A stretch of 64,000 nucleotides of DNA, taken from Macrococcoides caseolyticum (GTDB taxonomy: Bacteria; Bacillota; Bacilli; Staphylococcales; Staphylococcaceae). Each line of letters begins with the position of its first letter. Position 1 is the stretch's first letter. Shown piece by piece: positions 51,976 to 63,718 of the stretch. Below the pieces are notes generated by a model that made no database searches, had not been told where the DNA came from, and saw only the letters and a program-made list of their open reading frames with translations. The position numbers and the translations under genes are program-made. The DNA lies in NCBI RefSeq assembly GCF_002902665.1, contig NZ_PPRM01000025.1, positions 1 through 64,000 of the forward strand, given 5' to 3'.

Positions 51976-54795
51976 ATGAAGAATAAATCTATAATCGTCA
52001 AAGGCGCAAGAGCGCATAATTTAAAGAATGTTGATATTGAAATTCCGAGAGATAAACTCATTGTTATGACCGGTTTATCAGGTTCTGGTAAATCTAGTCT
52101 TGCATTCGATACAATCTATGCTGAAGGTCAGCGTAGATATGTTGAGTCATTGAGTGCATATGCCAGACAATTCTTAGGGCAGATGGACAAACCGGATGTA
52201 GACACTATAGAAGGTTTATCGCCTGCAATTTCGATTGACCAGAAGACAACAAGTAAGAACCCGAGAAGTACTGTTGCAACTGTTACTGAAATTTATGATT
52301 ATTTAAGACTGCTATATGCTAGAATCGGTACACCTTATTGTCCAAATCATGGTATCCCTATCGAGTCACAGACGGTACAGCAGATGGTGGATCAAGTTAT
52401 GGCATTAGAAGAAAGAACTAAGATACAGGTTATGGCTCCAATAGTGCAAGGCCGTAAAGGAACGCATAAGAAACTGATTGAAGATATCTCTAAAAAAGGG
52501 TATGCGCGTATTATGGTAGATGGTGAAGTTTATGATGCTTCTGAAACAATCGACATCAATAAAAATACGAATCATGATATTCATGTTATTGTAGACCGAC
52601 TTGTTGTGAAACCGGGCATAGAAGCACGACTTGCGGATTCTCTTGAAAATGCTTTGAAACTTGCAGAAGGTAATGTTGTCATTGATTTAATCGATGGAGA
52701 TGAACTGAAGTTTTCAGAACATCATGCCTGTCCAATTTGTGGATTCTCTATTGATAAGTTAGAACCTCGAATGTTTTCTTTTAATAGCCCGTTTGGTGCA
52801 TGTCCGGATTGCGATGGACTAGGTACAAAATTAGCAGTCGATTTAAACCTTGTCATTCCTGATGATAGCAAATCGTTAACAAATGGTGCATTAGTGCCAT
52901 GGGAGCCCATCAGTTCGAACTATTATCCGACATTACTCAAGCAGGCATGTAAACATTTTGGGATTTCTATGAAAGCGCCTTTTAGAGATTTATCTAAGGA
53001 AGATCAGGACATCATCCTGTATGGACACTCGGATGATATTTCCTTTACCTTCAGACAAGATAATGGTGTATCGCGTAAACGTGTAATGAAATTTGAAGGT
53101 ATTGTGAATAATATCGAACGTAGATATAAGGAGAGTCCTTCAGAATATACACGTGAGCAGATGAAGAAGTATATGGTGGATGAGGTCTGTCACACATGTC
53201 ATGGCTATCGTCTTTCTGAAGAAGCGATGAGTGTTAAGATTAATGATCAGCATATAGGAGAAGTTGTAACGTTATCTATCAGAGAAGCATTACAATATTT
53301 CAGTAACCTTGAACTTTCAAAGAAAGAACAGCAAATTGCTGAACTCGTCCTGAAAGAAATCACTGAAAGGTTGACATTCTTATATAATGTAGGACTGGAA
53401 TACCTCACTTTAAATAGAACAGCAGGAACACTTTCTGGTGGAGAAGCACAGCGTATCCGACTTGCAACGCAGATTGGTTCAAGATTAACAGGTGTAATGT
53501 ATGTTCTGGATGAACCGTCCATAGGTCTGCACCAGAGAGATAACGACCGTCTCATCGATACACTGAAATCCATGAGAGATATTGGAAACACCCTTATTGT
53601 CGTTGAACATGATGAAGATACGATGCTTGCTGCTGATTATTTGATTGACATTGGTCCAGGAGCGGGTGTACATGGAGGACAGGTTGTCGCACAAGGTACA
53701 CCAAAGCAAGTGATGAAGAATAAGAAGTCGTTAACAGGTCAGTATTTAAGCGGTGTAAAAAGAATTGAGCTTCCTGAAGAAAGACGTAAACCAGATGGCA
53801 GATTCTTAACGGTAGAAGGTGCAACAAGTAATAATTTAAAGGGTGTGGATGTTCAGATTCCACTGGGTATGATGACGGTGGTAACTGGAGTCTCGGGTTC
53901 CGGAAAAAGTACGCTTGTTAACGATGTGCTGTATAAGGCGCTTGCTCAGAAGCTATATAAATCGAAAGAAAAACCGGGACCTCATAAAGCAGTAAAGGGG
54001 ATAGAACATATTGATAAGATAATCGATATTGATCAATCTCCTATAGGTAGGACACCACGTTCCAATCCTGCGACTTATACGAGTCTGTTTGATGATATAC
54101 GTGATGTCTTTGCGCAGACGAATGAAGCGAAGTTAAGAGGTTATCAAAAAGGACGCTTCAGCTTTAATGTTAAAGGAGGCCGCTGTGAGGCTTGTCACGG
54201 AGACGGTATCATCAAGATAGAGATGCACTTTCTTCCTGATGTCTACGTGCCGTGCGAAGTCTGTCACGGTAAGCGATATAATCGCGAAACGCTCGAAGTG
54301 AAATATAAAGATAAGAACATTGCAGATATTCTTGATATGACGATTGAAGATGCTTACCATTTCTTTGAGAACATTCCTAAGATTAAGCGTAAACTTAAGA
54401 CCATCATGGACGTCGGACTAGGTTATATTCAGCTTGGACAACCTGCCACAACTCTTTCAGGGGGTGAGGCACAACGTGTTAAGCTAGCTTCAGAACTGCA
54501 TAAACGCAGTACGGGTAAAACGTTATATATTCTGGATGAACCGACGACTGGATTACACGTCGATGATATTGCAAGATTACTGAAAGTTTTACAGCAACTT
54601 GTCGAAAATGGGGATACGGTTCTGATTATTGAACATAATCTTGACGTGATCAAGATGGCAGACTTCATTGTTGACCTTGGTCCAGAAGGTGGGGATAACG
54701 GTGGACAGATTATCGCAAGTGGTACTCCAGAACAGATTATGCAAGTGCATGAATCTTACACAGGTCAATATTTAAAGCATCATATAGAAAGATAA
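51976..54795 (+). CDS. uvrA: Excinuclease ABC subunit A, UvrA
   Basis: The 939-residue damage-recognition ATPase. ABC domain [15 protein letters not shown], zinc site CPICGF...CPDCDGLG, signature [19 protein letters not shown] domain [16 protein letters not shown], zinc finger [29 protein letters not shown], signature [15 protein letters not shown]. All nucleotide-binding and zinc residues look intact. It is the second gene of uvrB-uvrA and ends before a long terminator. Confidence 0.98.
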   Translation: MKNKSIIVKGARAHNLKNVDIEIPRDKLIVMTGLSGSGKSSLAFDTIYAEGQRRYVESLSAYARQFLGQMDKPDVDTIEGLSPAISIDQKTTSKNPRSTVATVTEIYDYLRLLYARIGTPYCPNHGIPIESQTVQQMVDQVMALEERTKIQVMAPIVQGRKGTHKKLIEDISKKGYARIMVDGEVYDASETIDINKNTNHDIHVIVDRLVVKPGIEARLADSLENALKLAEGNVVIDLIDGDELKFSEHHACPICGFSIDKLEPRMFSFNSPFGACPDCDGLGTKLAVDLNLVIPDDSKSLTNGALVPWEPISSNYYPTLLKQACKHFGISMKAPFRDLSKEDQDIILYGHSDDISFTFRQDNGVSRKRVMKFEGIVNNIERRYKESPSEYTREQMKKYMVDEVCHTCHGYRLSEEAMSVKINDQHIGEVVTLSIREALQYFSNLELSKKEQQIAELVLKEITERLTFLYNVGLEYLTLNRTAGTLSGGEAQRIRLATQIGSRLTGVMYVLDEPSIGLHQRDNDRLIDTLKSMRDIGNTLIVVEHDEDTMLAADYLIDIGPGAGVHGGQVVAQGTPKQVMKNKKSLTGQYLSGVKRIELPEERRKPDGRFLTVEGATSNNLKGVDVQIPLGMMTVVTGVSGSGKSTLVNDVLYKALAQKLYKSKEKPGPHKAVKGIEHIDKIIDIDQSPIGRTPRSNPATYTSLFDDIRDVFAQTNEAKLRGYQKGRFSFNVKGGRCEACHGDGIIKIEMHFLPDVYVPCEVCHGKRYNRETLEVKYKDKNIADILDMTIEDAYHFFENIPKIKRKLKTIMDVGLGYIQLGQPATTLSGGEAQRVKLASELHKRSTGKTLYILDEPTTGLHVDDIARLLKVLQQLVENGDTVLIIEHNLDVIKMADFIVDLGPEGGDNGGQIIASGTPEQIMQVHESYTGQYLKHHIER

Positions 54796-54825
54796 GTGTT
54801 GAGCTCATTGTCAAATCATCTTTAG

Positions 54826-54881
54826 CAAAACCCGAGCGCTGCAGAAAATTGTCAACAATTTTTTGCAGCGCTCGGGTTTTG
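54826..54881 (+). terminator. Long hairpin after uvrA
   Basis: An 18-bp GC-rich outer stem (54826-54843 with 54864-54881) plus an inner AAAATTGT/ACAATTTT stem, giving about 26 bp in all. Both flanks are A- or T-rich at the stem ends. It should be a very efficient transcript end. Confidence 0.88.
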
Positions 54882-54951
54882 TTGGTGATTATGAATTGTA
54901 AATTGATATAAAGTTATTTAATATAAATGTTAAGAGAAAGTGAGGAAAACT

Positions 54952-55881
54952 ATGATAACAAGTATAGAACTAATTGATAAATTTGACCTTAAGTTTTTAG
55001 CGGGCAATGTCGCAATAGAAATCCCGGTAGCTAATGCAGACATTTCGCGACCGGGCCTTGAAATGGCAGGTTTCTTCTCTCATTATTCTTCCGACCGCAT
55101 ACAAATACTTGGCACGACTGAGATGTCTTTCTTTGAAACGTTGTCAAAAGAAGAACGTGCAGAACGAATGGTAAAGCTTTGTCGTAAGGAAACCCCTTGT
55201 ATCATCTTAACAAGAAACATTCCGGCACCACAGGAACTTATTGATGCATGTAATCGTAAAGGGACACCACTTCTTCAGAGCAAAGAGGCAACGACAAGTT
55301 TAATCAGCAAGATTACATCTTATCTTGAGAGTGAGCTTGCACCTGAAACGACGATGCACGGCGTGCTGGTCGATGTATACGGGGTAGGTGTGTTGATTAC
55401 CGGTGATTCTGGAGTAGGTAAGAGTGAGACAGCACTAGAACTTGTTAAACGTGGACATCGTCTTGTTGCAGATGACAACGTGGAAATAAAGGAAGTTTCA
55501 CGTAATGTACTGATGGGCAAAGCACCAAAGTTGATAGAACATCTTCTTGAAATTAGAGGACTAGGCATCATCAATGTAATGACTTTATTTGGCGCAGGGA
55601 GTGTCCTTCCAGAGAAACGTCTAATGCTCAATATTAATCTGGAAACATGGAACAAAGATAAAGTTTACGACCGCATAGGATTAATCGAAGAAAAATTATC
55701 AATTCTTGATTCTCAAATTACGAAGAAGACGATTCCTGTCAGACCAGGGCGTAACTTAGCGGTAATTATAGAAGTTGCTGCGATGAACTATCGTCTCAAT
55801 AAGATGGGAACGAACACCGCAAAAGATTTTAATGAACGCCTGAATGAACAAATTAGAAGGCAGTCGATAAAGGAGATTTAA
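54952..55881 (+). CDS. hprK: HPr kinase/phosphorylase
   Basis: A 309-residue bifunctional enzyme that phosphorylates HPr at Ser46, signalling glycolytic flux to CcpA, and reverses this. The Walker A motif is [17 protein letters not shown]; the capping motif [21 protein letters not shown] and the C-terminal [22 protein letters not shown] follow. TGAGGA precedes ATG 54952. It is immediately followed by lgt, with one base between. Confidence 0.97.
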   Translation: MITSIELIDKFDLKFLAGNVAIEIPVANADISRPGLEMAGFFSHYSSDRIQILGTTEMSFFETLSKEERAERMVKLCRKETPCIILTRNIPAPQELIDACNRKGTPLLQSKEATTSLISKITSYLESELAPETTMHGVLVDVYGVGVLITGDSGVGKSETALELVKRGHRLVADDNVEIKEVSRNVLMGKAPKLIEHLLEIRGLGIINVMTLFGAGSVLPEKRLMLNINLETWNKDKVYDRIGLIEEKLSILDSQITKKTIPVRPGRNLAVIIEVAAMNYRLNKMGTNTAKDFNERLNEQIRRQSIKEI

Positions 55882-55882
55882 C

Positions 55883-56722
55883 ATGACACCATTTGATCCA
55901 GTTGCATTTGAACTCTTTGGCTATCCAGTGAGATGGTACGGTATTATTATTGCATTTGGTATTTTAGTCGGATATCTTATCGCTCAAAAAGAGACAGAGA
56001 AAAAGCATTTTAAAGAAGATACATTGATTGATATTGTCATGTGGTCTATCGTTTCGGGGATAGTTTGTGCTCGTATCTATTATGTATTATTTAAATGGGA
56101 TTATTATCAGGATCATTTTTCTGAAATTCCGTTGATCATGAACGGCGGTATCGCAATACACGGGGGATTGATCGGTGCAATTGGTATGGCATATTTCTTG
56201 TGTAAAAAGAAAGGAATATCTTTTTTTCAGCTTGGAGATATTGCGGCACCGAGTATCATTCTAGGACAGGCAATCGGTAGGTGGGGAAACTTTATGAATC
56301 AGGAAGCTCATGGTGGCATGGTTTCAAGAGATTTTCTGGAGTCATTGCATTTACCAAAATTTATAATCAATCAGATGAATATTGGTGGAGCATACTATCA
56401 TCCGACCTTCCTCTATGAATCGTTATGGAGTTTCACAGGATTTGTTATATTGTTAGTGATACGTAAACGACTGAAGATTGGTCAGACATTTCTTTTATAT
56501 ACGATATGGTATTCGATTGGACGTGTGTTTGTAGAGGGATTAAGAACAGATAGTCTGATGCTTACGTCAAATCTGCGTATTGCCCAAGTAATTTCGATCT
56601 TGATTATGATTGCAGCGACTTTAATATGGCTTTATCGTAATTATAAATATCGATTGCCGCGTTATGGTGAAGTGAATGAACCTATAAGGAGTTCTGCTTA
56701 TGCGTCAGTTAAATCGTCATAG
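55883..56722 (+). CDS. lgt: Phosphatidylglycerol:prolipoprotein diacylglyceryl transferase Lgt
   Basis: A 279-residue membrane enzyme with seven helices that attaches diacylglycerol to lipobox cysteines. The signature [16 protein letters not shown] is intact, with [12 protein letters not shown] and the conserved YHPTFLYES. It would process the lipoproteins in this window (YtkA-like, YkyA-like, cytochrome c-551). AAAGGAG precedes the ATG. The end overlaps the following acyltransferase gene by 23 bases. Confidence 0.97.
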   Translation: MTPFDPVAFELFGYPVRWYGIIIAFGILVGYLIAQKETEKKHFKEDTLIDIVMWSIVSGIVCARIYYVLFKWDYYQDHFSEIPLIMNGGIAIHGGLIGAIGMAYFLCKKKGISFFQLGDIAAPSIILGQAIGRWGNFMNQEAHGGMVSRDFLESLHLPKFIINQMNIGGAYYHPTFLYESLWSFTGFVILLVIRKRLKIGQTFLLYTIWYSIGRVFVEGLRTDSLMLTSNLRIAQVISILIMIAATLIWLYRNYKYRLPRYGEVNEPIRSSAYASVKSS

Positions 56723-57173
56723 ATTAGAGGGGCCTAACCCGTTATGGCAGATGTATAAGACGGTTTCATTCTTTAAGGTTTGCCGTAACTTCGTTGTTAT
56801 TGAATTATGTCGCATTCTGCCTTCAGTAAGATGGAAACATTACTTGTTCAGTAAATGTCTGAAGATGCAGCTCGGACATCATGTGTCATTTGCTTATAAG
56901 GCGATGCCTGATCTGATGTTTCCTGAACTGATAAAAATAGGTGATAACTCGATCATTGGGTATAACGCAACGTTACTTGCACATGAATATTTGACAGACG
57001 AGTATCGCACTGGCAAGATTACGATTGGTAGAAATGTATTAATTGGTGCGAATGTCACAGTCTTGCCGGGTGTTACAATAGGCGATGGTGCGAAGGTTGG
57101 CGCTATGACAGTTGTAACGAAAGATATTCCTGAGAATGCCTTTGTATACGGTAATCCGATGAATATAAAATAA
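56700..57173 (+). CDS. Hexapeptide-repeat O-acyltransferase (YvoF-like)
   Basis: A 157-residue protein of the left-handed beta-helix acetyltransferase family. Hexapeptide repeats run from about residue 70 ([24 protein letters not shown]) through [48 protein letters not shown] catalytic histidine is likely in LAHEYL. The acceptor is unknown; the same gene lies between lgt and hprK relatives in B. subtilis and staphylococci. AAGGAG precedes the ATG inside lgt. Confidence 0.87.
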   Translation: MRQLNRHRLEGPNPLWQMYKTVSFFKVCRNFVVIELCRILPSVRWKHYLFSKCLKMQLGHHVSFAYKAMPDLMFPELIKIGDNSIIGYNATLLAHEYLTDEYRTGKITIGRNVLIGANVTVLPGVTIGDGAKVGAMTVVTKDIPENAFVYGNPMNIK

Positions 57174-57194
57174 TAACAAACGGAGGTGAGATGG

Positions 57195-58613
57195 ATGAGT
57201 AATGTGATCCGTTTTCCAGCAACTGAAGATGAATATTATCAAATAGGAATAAAGAAGCAGAGTGAACATCATTACGAAGAGGCCATCTCATTCTTCATAA
57301 AATCACTAGATTTAAATCTCAAATACGATACAGTACAGCACATTGCTTTTTGTTTTTCAGAACTTGGTGATTTCGATAAAGCACAGCATTATCTAATGGA
57401 TTATTTTAAAGATGATTTTAATGAAGAAGATGTATTCTATGATCTGAGCCAGCTCTTTATTAGACAACGGGATCCTAATAAAGCTTTTTTATTCGGTATG
57501 TATTACTGTCTGCTCACAGATGACCATGTATATCTTGATGAGCTGACAAAAATGTTTGAAGTCGTTTATAATGACGTCACTAAAGTAGAGATAGAAAGTG
57601 AAAACTTTGTCGTCCATTATATCTTTCAGTACTTTTTTGAGCATATGAATTATAATATTGCCTTAGAATGGATTGATTTTCAGCCTTATAATATTCAGAT
57701 GCGTACTGAAGTGCGCAATTTGAAGGCCATGACGTTACTATTTAATAGCAAGTATCATGAAGCGGCAAAGATATTAAAGCAATTACTTGAAGAAAATCCT
57801 GCTGATATCAATGCGCTCTGTCACTACACCTTATTGCTATACAATACACATCAGACGACAACGTATCAATCCTACTTGAAGAAACTTAGAACGATTATCC
57901 CGATTAATGATGATGAAAAATTTAAATTGGGTATCGTATTGAGCTTCCTGAAGGAATATACAGAAGCCTATCAACTACTATTTCCGCTGTATCAAAAAGG
58001 AAAGTTTCACAATTCACAGATGCTGCATGCGTTAAGTTATTCAAGCTATGCGCTTGGCTATGTATTGCAGTCTGATATGTTCTTTCAGCAGCTTGGGGAG
58101 ATTGTAAGCCATCCTGGTTTAAGTCCACGTAAGATGGCTGAAGGTGAGGCGTATATTAAGGATAACGTTATGCCGCTTTTAAATAGCGAGGATCAGCACC
58201 GTCGTATTATTGGTATCTTTCTGTTATCGCGCCTCAAGGATAAGACGTTGGTGATCGATCAGGATGTATGGAATCAGCTTGAGGAGATGGGTGATTATGA
58301 GAAGTTATACCTCTCTTATATCTTTCATAATATTCACCTCGTTAAACTGGATTTCATTCATAGAGGACTTGAATTAATCTATGATCAGGATGGTAGGCTG
58401 GAGTTGATGGAGCGATGGATTGATATGGCAGAGGCCGTCATAGACAAAAAATTAAATCTTAAGCAGATTAATGCATATACAGCGGTTTGCTACTTCCTGT
58501 TTGAAAGAGCACGAAATGAAAAATTATCAAAACGTGCGGTGATAGAAAAATTTAACACGACTCGCTACCATTTTATGAAGGTGTATGAACAGTTCAAGCA
58601 AAATAATATTTAA
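57195..58613 (+). CDS. TPR-repeat protein (YvcD-like)
   Basis: A 472-residue soluble, helix-rich protein. Several degenerate TPR units can be seen in the N-terminal half, for example QIGIKKQSEHHYEEAISFFIKSLDLN and FCFSELGDFDKAQHYLMDYF, later FNSKYHEAAKILKQLLEENPADINALCHYTLLLYN. The C-terminal about 200 residues lack clear repeats. No enzyme motif is seen; it probably binds other proteins. GGAGGTGA sets ATG 57195. It closes the hprK-lgt-acyltransferase-TPR gene group. Confidence 0.85.
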   Translation: MSNVIRFPATEDEYYQIGIKKQSEHHYEEAISFFIKSLDLNLKYDTVQHIAFCFSELGDFDKAQHYLMDYFKDDFNEEDVFYDLSQLFIRQRDPNKAFLFGMYYCLLTDDHVYLDELTKMFEVVYNDVTKVEIESENFVVHYIFQYFFEHMNYNIALEWIDFQPYNIQMRTEVRNLKAMTLLFNSKYHEAAKILKQLLEENPADINALCHYTLLLYNTHQTTTYQSYLKKLRTIIPINDDEKFKLGIVLSFLKEYTEAYQLLFPLYQKGKFHNSQMLHALSYSSYALGYVLQSDMFFQQLGEIVSHPGLSPRKMAEGEAYIKDNVMPLLNSEDQHRRIIGIFLLSRLKDKTLVIDQDVWNQLEEMGDYEKLYLSYIFHNIHLVKLDFIHRGLELIYDQDGRLELMERWIDMAEAVIDKKLNLKQINAYTAVCYFLFERARNEKLSKRAVIEKFNTTRYHFMKVYEQFKQNNI

Positions 58614-58639
58614 AAATCTAGAATTCATGTATATTATAA

Positions 58640-59596
<957 letters not shown>

Positions 59597-59608
59597 TATA
59601 TTCCGACA

Positions 59609-59640
59609 AATAGATACGCATTTTGTGCGTGTCTATTTTT
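59609..59640 (+). terminator. Terminator of trxB
   Basis: AATAGATACGCA (59609-59620) pairs with TGCGTGTCTATT (59625-59636) with one mismatch, then TTTT. Confidence 0.88.
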
Positions 59641-59682
59641 ATGAATTCATGTAGAATGAAATTAAGATGAGGAGGAATATAT

Positions 59683-60585
59683 ATGTCGAACGAAGATACA
59701 TATAAACGACTGGTTGTTGTCACTGGAATGAGCGGTGCAGGGAAAAGTGTTGCAATTCAATGTCTTGAAGACCTAGGTTATTTCTGTGTGGATAACCTTC
59801 CCCCTATATTGCTGCCAAAGTTTATCGAACTGATGAATAATAATACAGAATCTCTGTCACGCGTAGCTATCGGGATTGACTTGCGTGGGAAAGATTTCTT
59901 TAATAGTTTACAAGAAGAAATTCAAAATATTATCAATTTAAATGAAGTACTCGTGCAAGTTTTATTTGTCGAAGCAAGTGATCACATATTAGTTTCTCGT
60001 TATAAAGAGACAAGACGTACACACCCCCTTCAGGATAACATTTCATTGATTGATGCGATTCAGGAAGAGAGAAAGCTGCTTGCTGATTTAAGAGGGGTTG
60101 CAACACACATTATTGATTCTTCTGAATCCAAACCGAAAGCATTGCGCTCTAAAGTAATAGAAATCTTTGGATCAGGTAAAGATAATATATTCACGATTAA
60201 TGTGATGAGTTTCGGATTTAAGCACGGTTTACCGATTGATGCAGATATCGTGTTCGATGTGAGATTTTTACCGAACCCATACTACATAGAAGAAATGAGA
60301 AAATTAACAGGTCTCGATCCCCTCGTTTATGACTATGTCATGAAATGGAAAGAGACTGAAATGTTCTACCAAAAATTAATCGATCTATTGAAGTTTGTGA
60401 TTCCTGGTTATATGCGCGAAGGTAAGAGTCAGGTCGTCATCGCTATCGGATGTACAGGTGGACAACACCGTTCAGTTGCATTAAGTGAACGTATCAGTAA
60501 CGAATTAAAGGACTTCTTTGATTTTGAACTTCATACTCGCCACAGAGATGCACTTATTGAGGGAACAGTCAATGAAAAGGCTTAA
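59683..60585 (+). CDS. rapZ: RapZ/YvcJ nucleotide-binding protein
   Basis: A 300-residue P-loop protein. Walker A is [31 protein letters not shown]. The C-terminal half has [20 protein letters not shown] and [19 protein letters not shown]. In enterobacteria RapZ controls glucosamine-6-phosphate synthase through a small RNA; in bacilli YvcJ hydrolyses GTP and affects competence. GAGGAGG precedes the ATG. It is the first of rapZ-yvcK-whiA, overlapping yvcK by 14 bases. Confidence 0.95.
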   Translation: MSNEDTYKRLVVVTGMSGAGKSVAIQCLEDLGYFCVDNLPPILLPKFIELMNNNTESLSRVAIGIDLRGKDFFNSLQEEIQNIINLNEVLVQVLFVEASDHILVSRYKETRRTHPLQDNISLIDAIQEERKLLADLRGVATHIIDSSESKPKALRSKVIEIFGSGKDNIFTINVMSFGFKHGLPIDADIVFDVRFLPNPYYIEEMRKLTGLDPLVYDYVMKWKETEMFYQKLIDLLKFVIPGYMREGKSQVVIAIGCTGGQHRSVALSERISNELKDFFDFELHTRHRDALIEGTVNEKA

Positions 60586-61564
60586 AGTCTGTCTTATTGG
60601 CGGGGGTACAGGTCTTTCAGTTATGGCGAGAGGACTTAAAGAATACCCGGTTGATATCACAGCCATTGTAACTGTTGCAGATGATGGAGGAAGTACAGGT
60701 AAGATAAGAGATGTCATGGATATCCCTGCACCTGGAGACATTAGAAATGTACTTGCAGCCTTAAGTGACGTAGAACCCATGCTTGAGAAATTATTTCAGT
60801 ACCGCTTTAATTCGGATACACTTGGAGGACATCCAGTCGGCAACTTAATGATTGCAGCAATGACAGATGTCACGGATGATTTCGGTCATGCAGTCAAAGA
60901 ACTAAGTAAAATATTGAATGTTAAGGGGACAGTGATTCCTTCGACAAATACGAGTCCGATATTGAATGCCGTAATGGAAGACGGTGAAATTGTTGTCGGG
61001 GAATCTCTTATTCCTTTAAAACTCAAAAGAATAGATAGTGTCTTCTTGACACCTGGTTATATCAAACCGATGCAAGAAGCTGTAGATGCAGTTCTGGAGG
61101 CTGATCTCATTGTATTGGGACCAGGCAGTCTTTATACAAGTATTATCCCAAACTTAGTCATCCGTGATCTGGGGGACGCTGTTATTGAAAGTAAGGCGAA
61201 GAAGCTCTATGTTTCTAATATTATGACACAACCAGGTGAAACGACAGATTACTCGGTATCAGACCATATAGAAGCAATTCATAAACATGTCGCCTCTCCA
61301 TTTATTCAGTTTGTCATTGCCAATGAAATTGTACTTGAAAATAAGATTAACGAGAATTATGCAAAGCGTAATTCAAAATTTGTAACGTGTGACTCTGAGA
61401 ATATTAAACGCTTGGGAATTACACTTATCACAGATGATGGTCTCGTTGAAATCAACGAAGAAGGCGCGGTACGTCATAATAATGAAGTGCTCGCTGAAAT
61501 GATTTATGAATTAGCATTAAGTGAAATCAGTACAATTGAATTCACTCAGAAAGAGGGAGAATAA
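60572..61564 (+). CDS. yvcK: YvcK-family gluconeogenesis/cell-shape factor
   Basis: A 330-residue CofD-like protein. The nucleotide-binding start is [47 protein letters not shown] and [17 protein letters not shown] are family blocks. YvcK binds UDP-sugars and supports growth on gluconeogenic carbon and normal cell shape in B. subtilis. The start at ATG 60572 follows GAGGG and lies within the end of rapZ. whiA starts just after its stop. Confidence 0.95.
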   Translation: MKRLKVCLIGGGTGLSVMARGLKEYPVDITAIVTVADDGGSTGKIRDVMDIPAPGDIRNVLAALSDVEPMLEKLFQYRFNSDTLGGHPVGNLMIAAMTDVTDDFGHAVKELSKILNVKGTVIPSTNTSPILNAVMEDGEIVVGESLIPLKLKRIDSVFLTPGYIKPMQEAVDAVLEADLIVLGPGSLYTSIIPNLVIRDLGDAVIESKAKKLYVSNIMTQPGETTDYSVSDHIEAIHKHVASPFIQFVIANEIVLENKINENYAKRNSKFVTCDSENIKRLGITLITDDGLVEINEEGAVRHNNEVLAEMIYELALSEISTIEFTQKEGE

Positions 61565-61565
61565 A

Positions 61566-62516
61566 TTGTCATTTGCTTCAGAGATGAAGAATGAATTGAC
61601 GCGGATAGAGACAGATCTCTGCTGTAGTAAAGCAGAACTTGCCGCGCTCATTCGAATGAACGGAAATTTAAATATACAGAATATGCAGTGGGTGATTAAT
61701 GTACAGTCAGAAAATGCAGCCATTGCACGACGCGTATATAGTCTGACAAAGAAGATATTCGGTGTTGATATTGAATTACTCGTACGTAAGAAGATGAAGT
61801 TAAAGAAAAACAATGTCTATATTTGCCGCATCAAGATGAAGACAAAAGAAATTCTTGATGAATTAAGCATATTGCAGGATGGCCAGTTTGTGCAGCATAT
61901 TGATCAATCACTGATCAAAGAGGAATGTTGTAAACGCAGCTATTTAAGAGGGGCATTTTTAGCAGGAGGATCTGTAAATAACCCAGAGACCTCTTCATAT
62001 CATCTTGAAATATTCTCATTATATGAAAGTCATTCTGAAGGATTGACAGAAATGATGAATGGTTATGGACTGAACGCGAAGACTCTGGAACGTAAGAAAG
62101 GATATATTTCGTACTTAAAAGAAGCGGAAAAAATCTCAGACTTTCTGAGTATTATAGGCGGATATCAGGCATTACTTAAGTTTGAAGATGTAAGGATTGT
62201 CAGGGATATGCGCAATTCCGTGAATCGTCTTGTCAATTGTGAGACGGCCAACTTAAATAAGACGATTGGTGCTGCAATGCGCCAAGTAGAGAATATTAGA
62301 TTGATTGATGAGGAAATTGGTATCGATGAACTTCCGGAACGATTAAGAGAGATTGCGCGACTGCGTGTGCAACATCAGGATATCTCCTTGAAGGAACTTG
62401 GAGAGATGGTTTCTACCGGTGTGATATCGAAGTCGGGAGTGAATCATCGATTAAGAAAGATCGATGAGATTGCTGAGAAATTAAGAAATGGAGAACATAT
62501 TGAACTGAAGAAATAA
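61566..62516 (+). CDS. whiA: DNA-binding protein WhiA
   Basis: A 316-residue protein. The N-terminal two-thirds is a LAGLIDADG homing-endonuclease-like fold without the catalytic acids ([27 protein letters not shown]-like region). The C-terminal helix-turn-helix includes [23 protein letters not shown] and [12 protein letters not shown]. It binds DNA and influences cell division and chromosome segregation. TTG 61566 ([15 protein letters not shown]) has AGAGGGAGA upstream and matches homologue starts. Confidence 0.96.
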   Translation: MSFASEMKNELTRIETDLCCSKAELAALIRMNGNLNIQNMQWVINVQSENAAIARRVYSLTKKIFGVDIELLVRKKMKLKKNNVYICRIKMKTKEILDELSILQDGQFVQHIDQSLIKEECCKRSYLRGAFLAGGSVNNPETSSYHLEIFSLYESHSEGLTEMMNGYGLNAKTLERKKGYISYLKEAEKISDFLSIIGGYQALLKFEDVRIVRDMRNSVNRLVNCETANLNKTIGAAMRQVENIRLIDEEIGIDELPERLREIARLRVQHQDISLKELGEMVSTGVISKSGVNHRLRKIDEIAEKLRNGEHIELKK

Positions 62517-62544
62517 AATAGAATGCTATTCTAGTGTAAATATA

Positions 62545-62584
62545 AAAAACGTGTACAAAGAATTTTTTCTTTGTACACGTTTTT
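62545..62584. terminator. Bidirectional terminator between whiA and clpP
   Basis: A 16-bp perfect stem (62545-62560 with 62569-62584) flanked by A on the left and T on the right, so it serves both convergent genes. Confidence 0.93.
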
Positions 62585-62592
62585 ATATACTA

Positions 62593-63177
62593 TTATTCTG
62601 CTGGATGCATAACTTCGTCGATCAAGCCATAAGCTTTCGCTTCATCAGCTGTTAAGAAATTATCACGATCTGTGTCTTTTTCAATCTTTTCGATAGGTTG
62701 ACCTGTACGTTCAGCTAAGATGCGATTTAACTTTTCGCGCGTTTTTAAAATGTGTCGTGCAGCAATTTCAATTTCAGTTGCTTGCCCTTGTGCACCACCT
62801 AATGGCTGATGTATCATAACTTCAGCATTCGGTAGAGCAAATCTTTTTCCTTTTGCGCCAGCTGCGAGTAGGAATGATCCCATCGATGCGGCCATACCGA
62901 TACAGATCGTCTGTACATCGGGTTTGATGTGCTGCATTGTATCATAGATAGCCATACCAGCAGTCACGCTACCACCTGGTGAGTTGATATATAAGTAAAT
63001 ATCTTTCTCAGCATCCTGTGCTTGTAAGAATAATAATTGAGATACGATAGAGTTTGCCACGTTGTCATCGATAGCCGATCCTAACATGATGATGCGGTCC
63101 TTTAACAGACGTGAATAAATATCATATGCGCGTTCTCCGCGATTTGTTGATTCAATTACTGTAGGTATTAAGTTCAT
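62593..63177 (-). CDS. clpP: ATP-dependent Clp protease proteolytic subunit ClpP
   Basis: A 194-residue serine protease that forms a double heptamer and degrades unfolded or tagged proteins with ClpX or ClpC. The triad is Ser98 (GMAASMGSF), His123 ([10 protein letters not shown]) and Asp near 172 (EKDTDRDNF). The N-terminal [23 protein letters not shown] and the handle region fit the family. AAGGAGG precedes the ATG. The promoter region carries a perfect CtsR box, so it should be induced by heat and protein stress. Confidence 0.98.
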
Positions 63178-63219
63178 TAGTAAATCCTCCTTAAGATTCG
63201 TTTAAAGTTCGTTAAATTT

Positions 63220-63249
63220 AATATACACTATAAAGTCAAAGATAGTCAA
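63220..63249 (-). promoter_or_regulatory. Promoter of clpP
   Basis: Minus strand TTGACT (63249-63244), 18-nt spacer, TATATT (63225-63220). The -35 falls inside the CtsR box. Confidence 0.65.
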
Positions 63250-63250
63250 A
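63234..63250 (+). promoter_or_regulatory. CtsR box of clpP
   Basis: AGTCAAA-GAT-AGTCAAA, an exact match to the direct heptad repeat RGTCAAA-NAN-RGTCAAA bound by the heat-shock repressor CtsR. Confidence 0.9.
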
Positions 63251-63338
63251 AAAAGCGCTCATACCACTCATATTTTTAACGTTAATGCTAATATTATAGT
63301 ATTATTTAGGTCGAAATCATATTAAAAGGAGTATATTT

Positions 63339-63578
63339 ATGAAAGAACTTACTTTATTGGTGGGAAATCAATGCGGACTGTGTAATGATGCAAAGATTCA
63401 AATTGCCCTTGCACAGGAAGATATTGATTTCACTGTTAATGAAATCAATATTACGAGCGATCCAGCATTAGAGGCGCAATATTTTATGTCGATTCCAGTG
63501 CTATTACATAATGATGTTGTGGTACAGGAAGGTCAAATTGATTTTGTGACCATTATGGAATATTTAAAGAAAAACTAA
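63339..63578 (+). CDS. Glutaredoxin-like thiol protein
   Basis: A 79-residue thioredoxin-fold protein. The redox motif NQCGLCNDAKIQI has a CGLC pair, and the cis-proline lies in MSIPVLLHND. Proteins of this DUF836/glutaredoxin-like group occur upstream of cggR in staphylococci. Its partner is unknown; thiol-disulfide exchange is likely. AAAGGAG precedes the ATG. No clear terminator follows. Confidence 0.85.
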   Translation: MKELTLLVGNQCGLCNDAKIQIALAQEDIDFTVNEINITSDPALEAQYFMSIPVLLHNDVVVQEGQIDFVTIMEYLKKN

Positions 63579-63615
63579 AGAAAACGTATTCATATATTTT
63601 TTTAGGAGCTTTTAC

Positions 63616-63644
63616 TTGCTTACTATAAGTGGACTTGCTATTAT
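63616..63644 (+). promoter_or_regulatory. Promoter of the cggR (gapA) operon
   Basis: TTGCTT (63616-63621), 17-nt spacer, TATTAT (63639-63644). Transcription would start near 63651. Confidence 0.7.
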
Positions 63645-63650
63645 GTATGT

Positions 63651-63694
63651 GTAACGTAAGTTACTTTTTGACCCGATTGGGACGAATTTCGTCC
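63651..63694 (+). promoter_or_regulatory. Candidate CggR operator region
   Basis: Downstream of the promoter, GGGAC-GAATTT-CGTCC (63679-63694) resembles one half of the CggR operator (CGGGAC-N6-TGTC). About 28 bp upstream is an imperfectly related palindrome GTAAC-GTAA-GTTAC (63651-63664). The position between promoter and cggR is where CggR binds in B. subtilis. Confidence 0.5.
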
Positions 63695-63718
63695 ACAACT
63701 AATTGAGGAGGGGTGTAT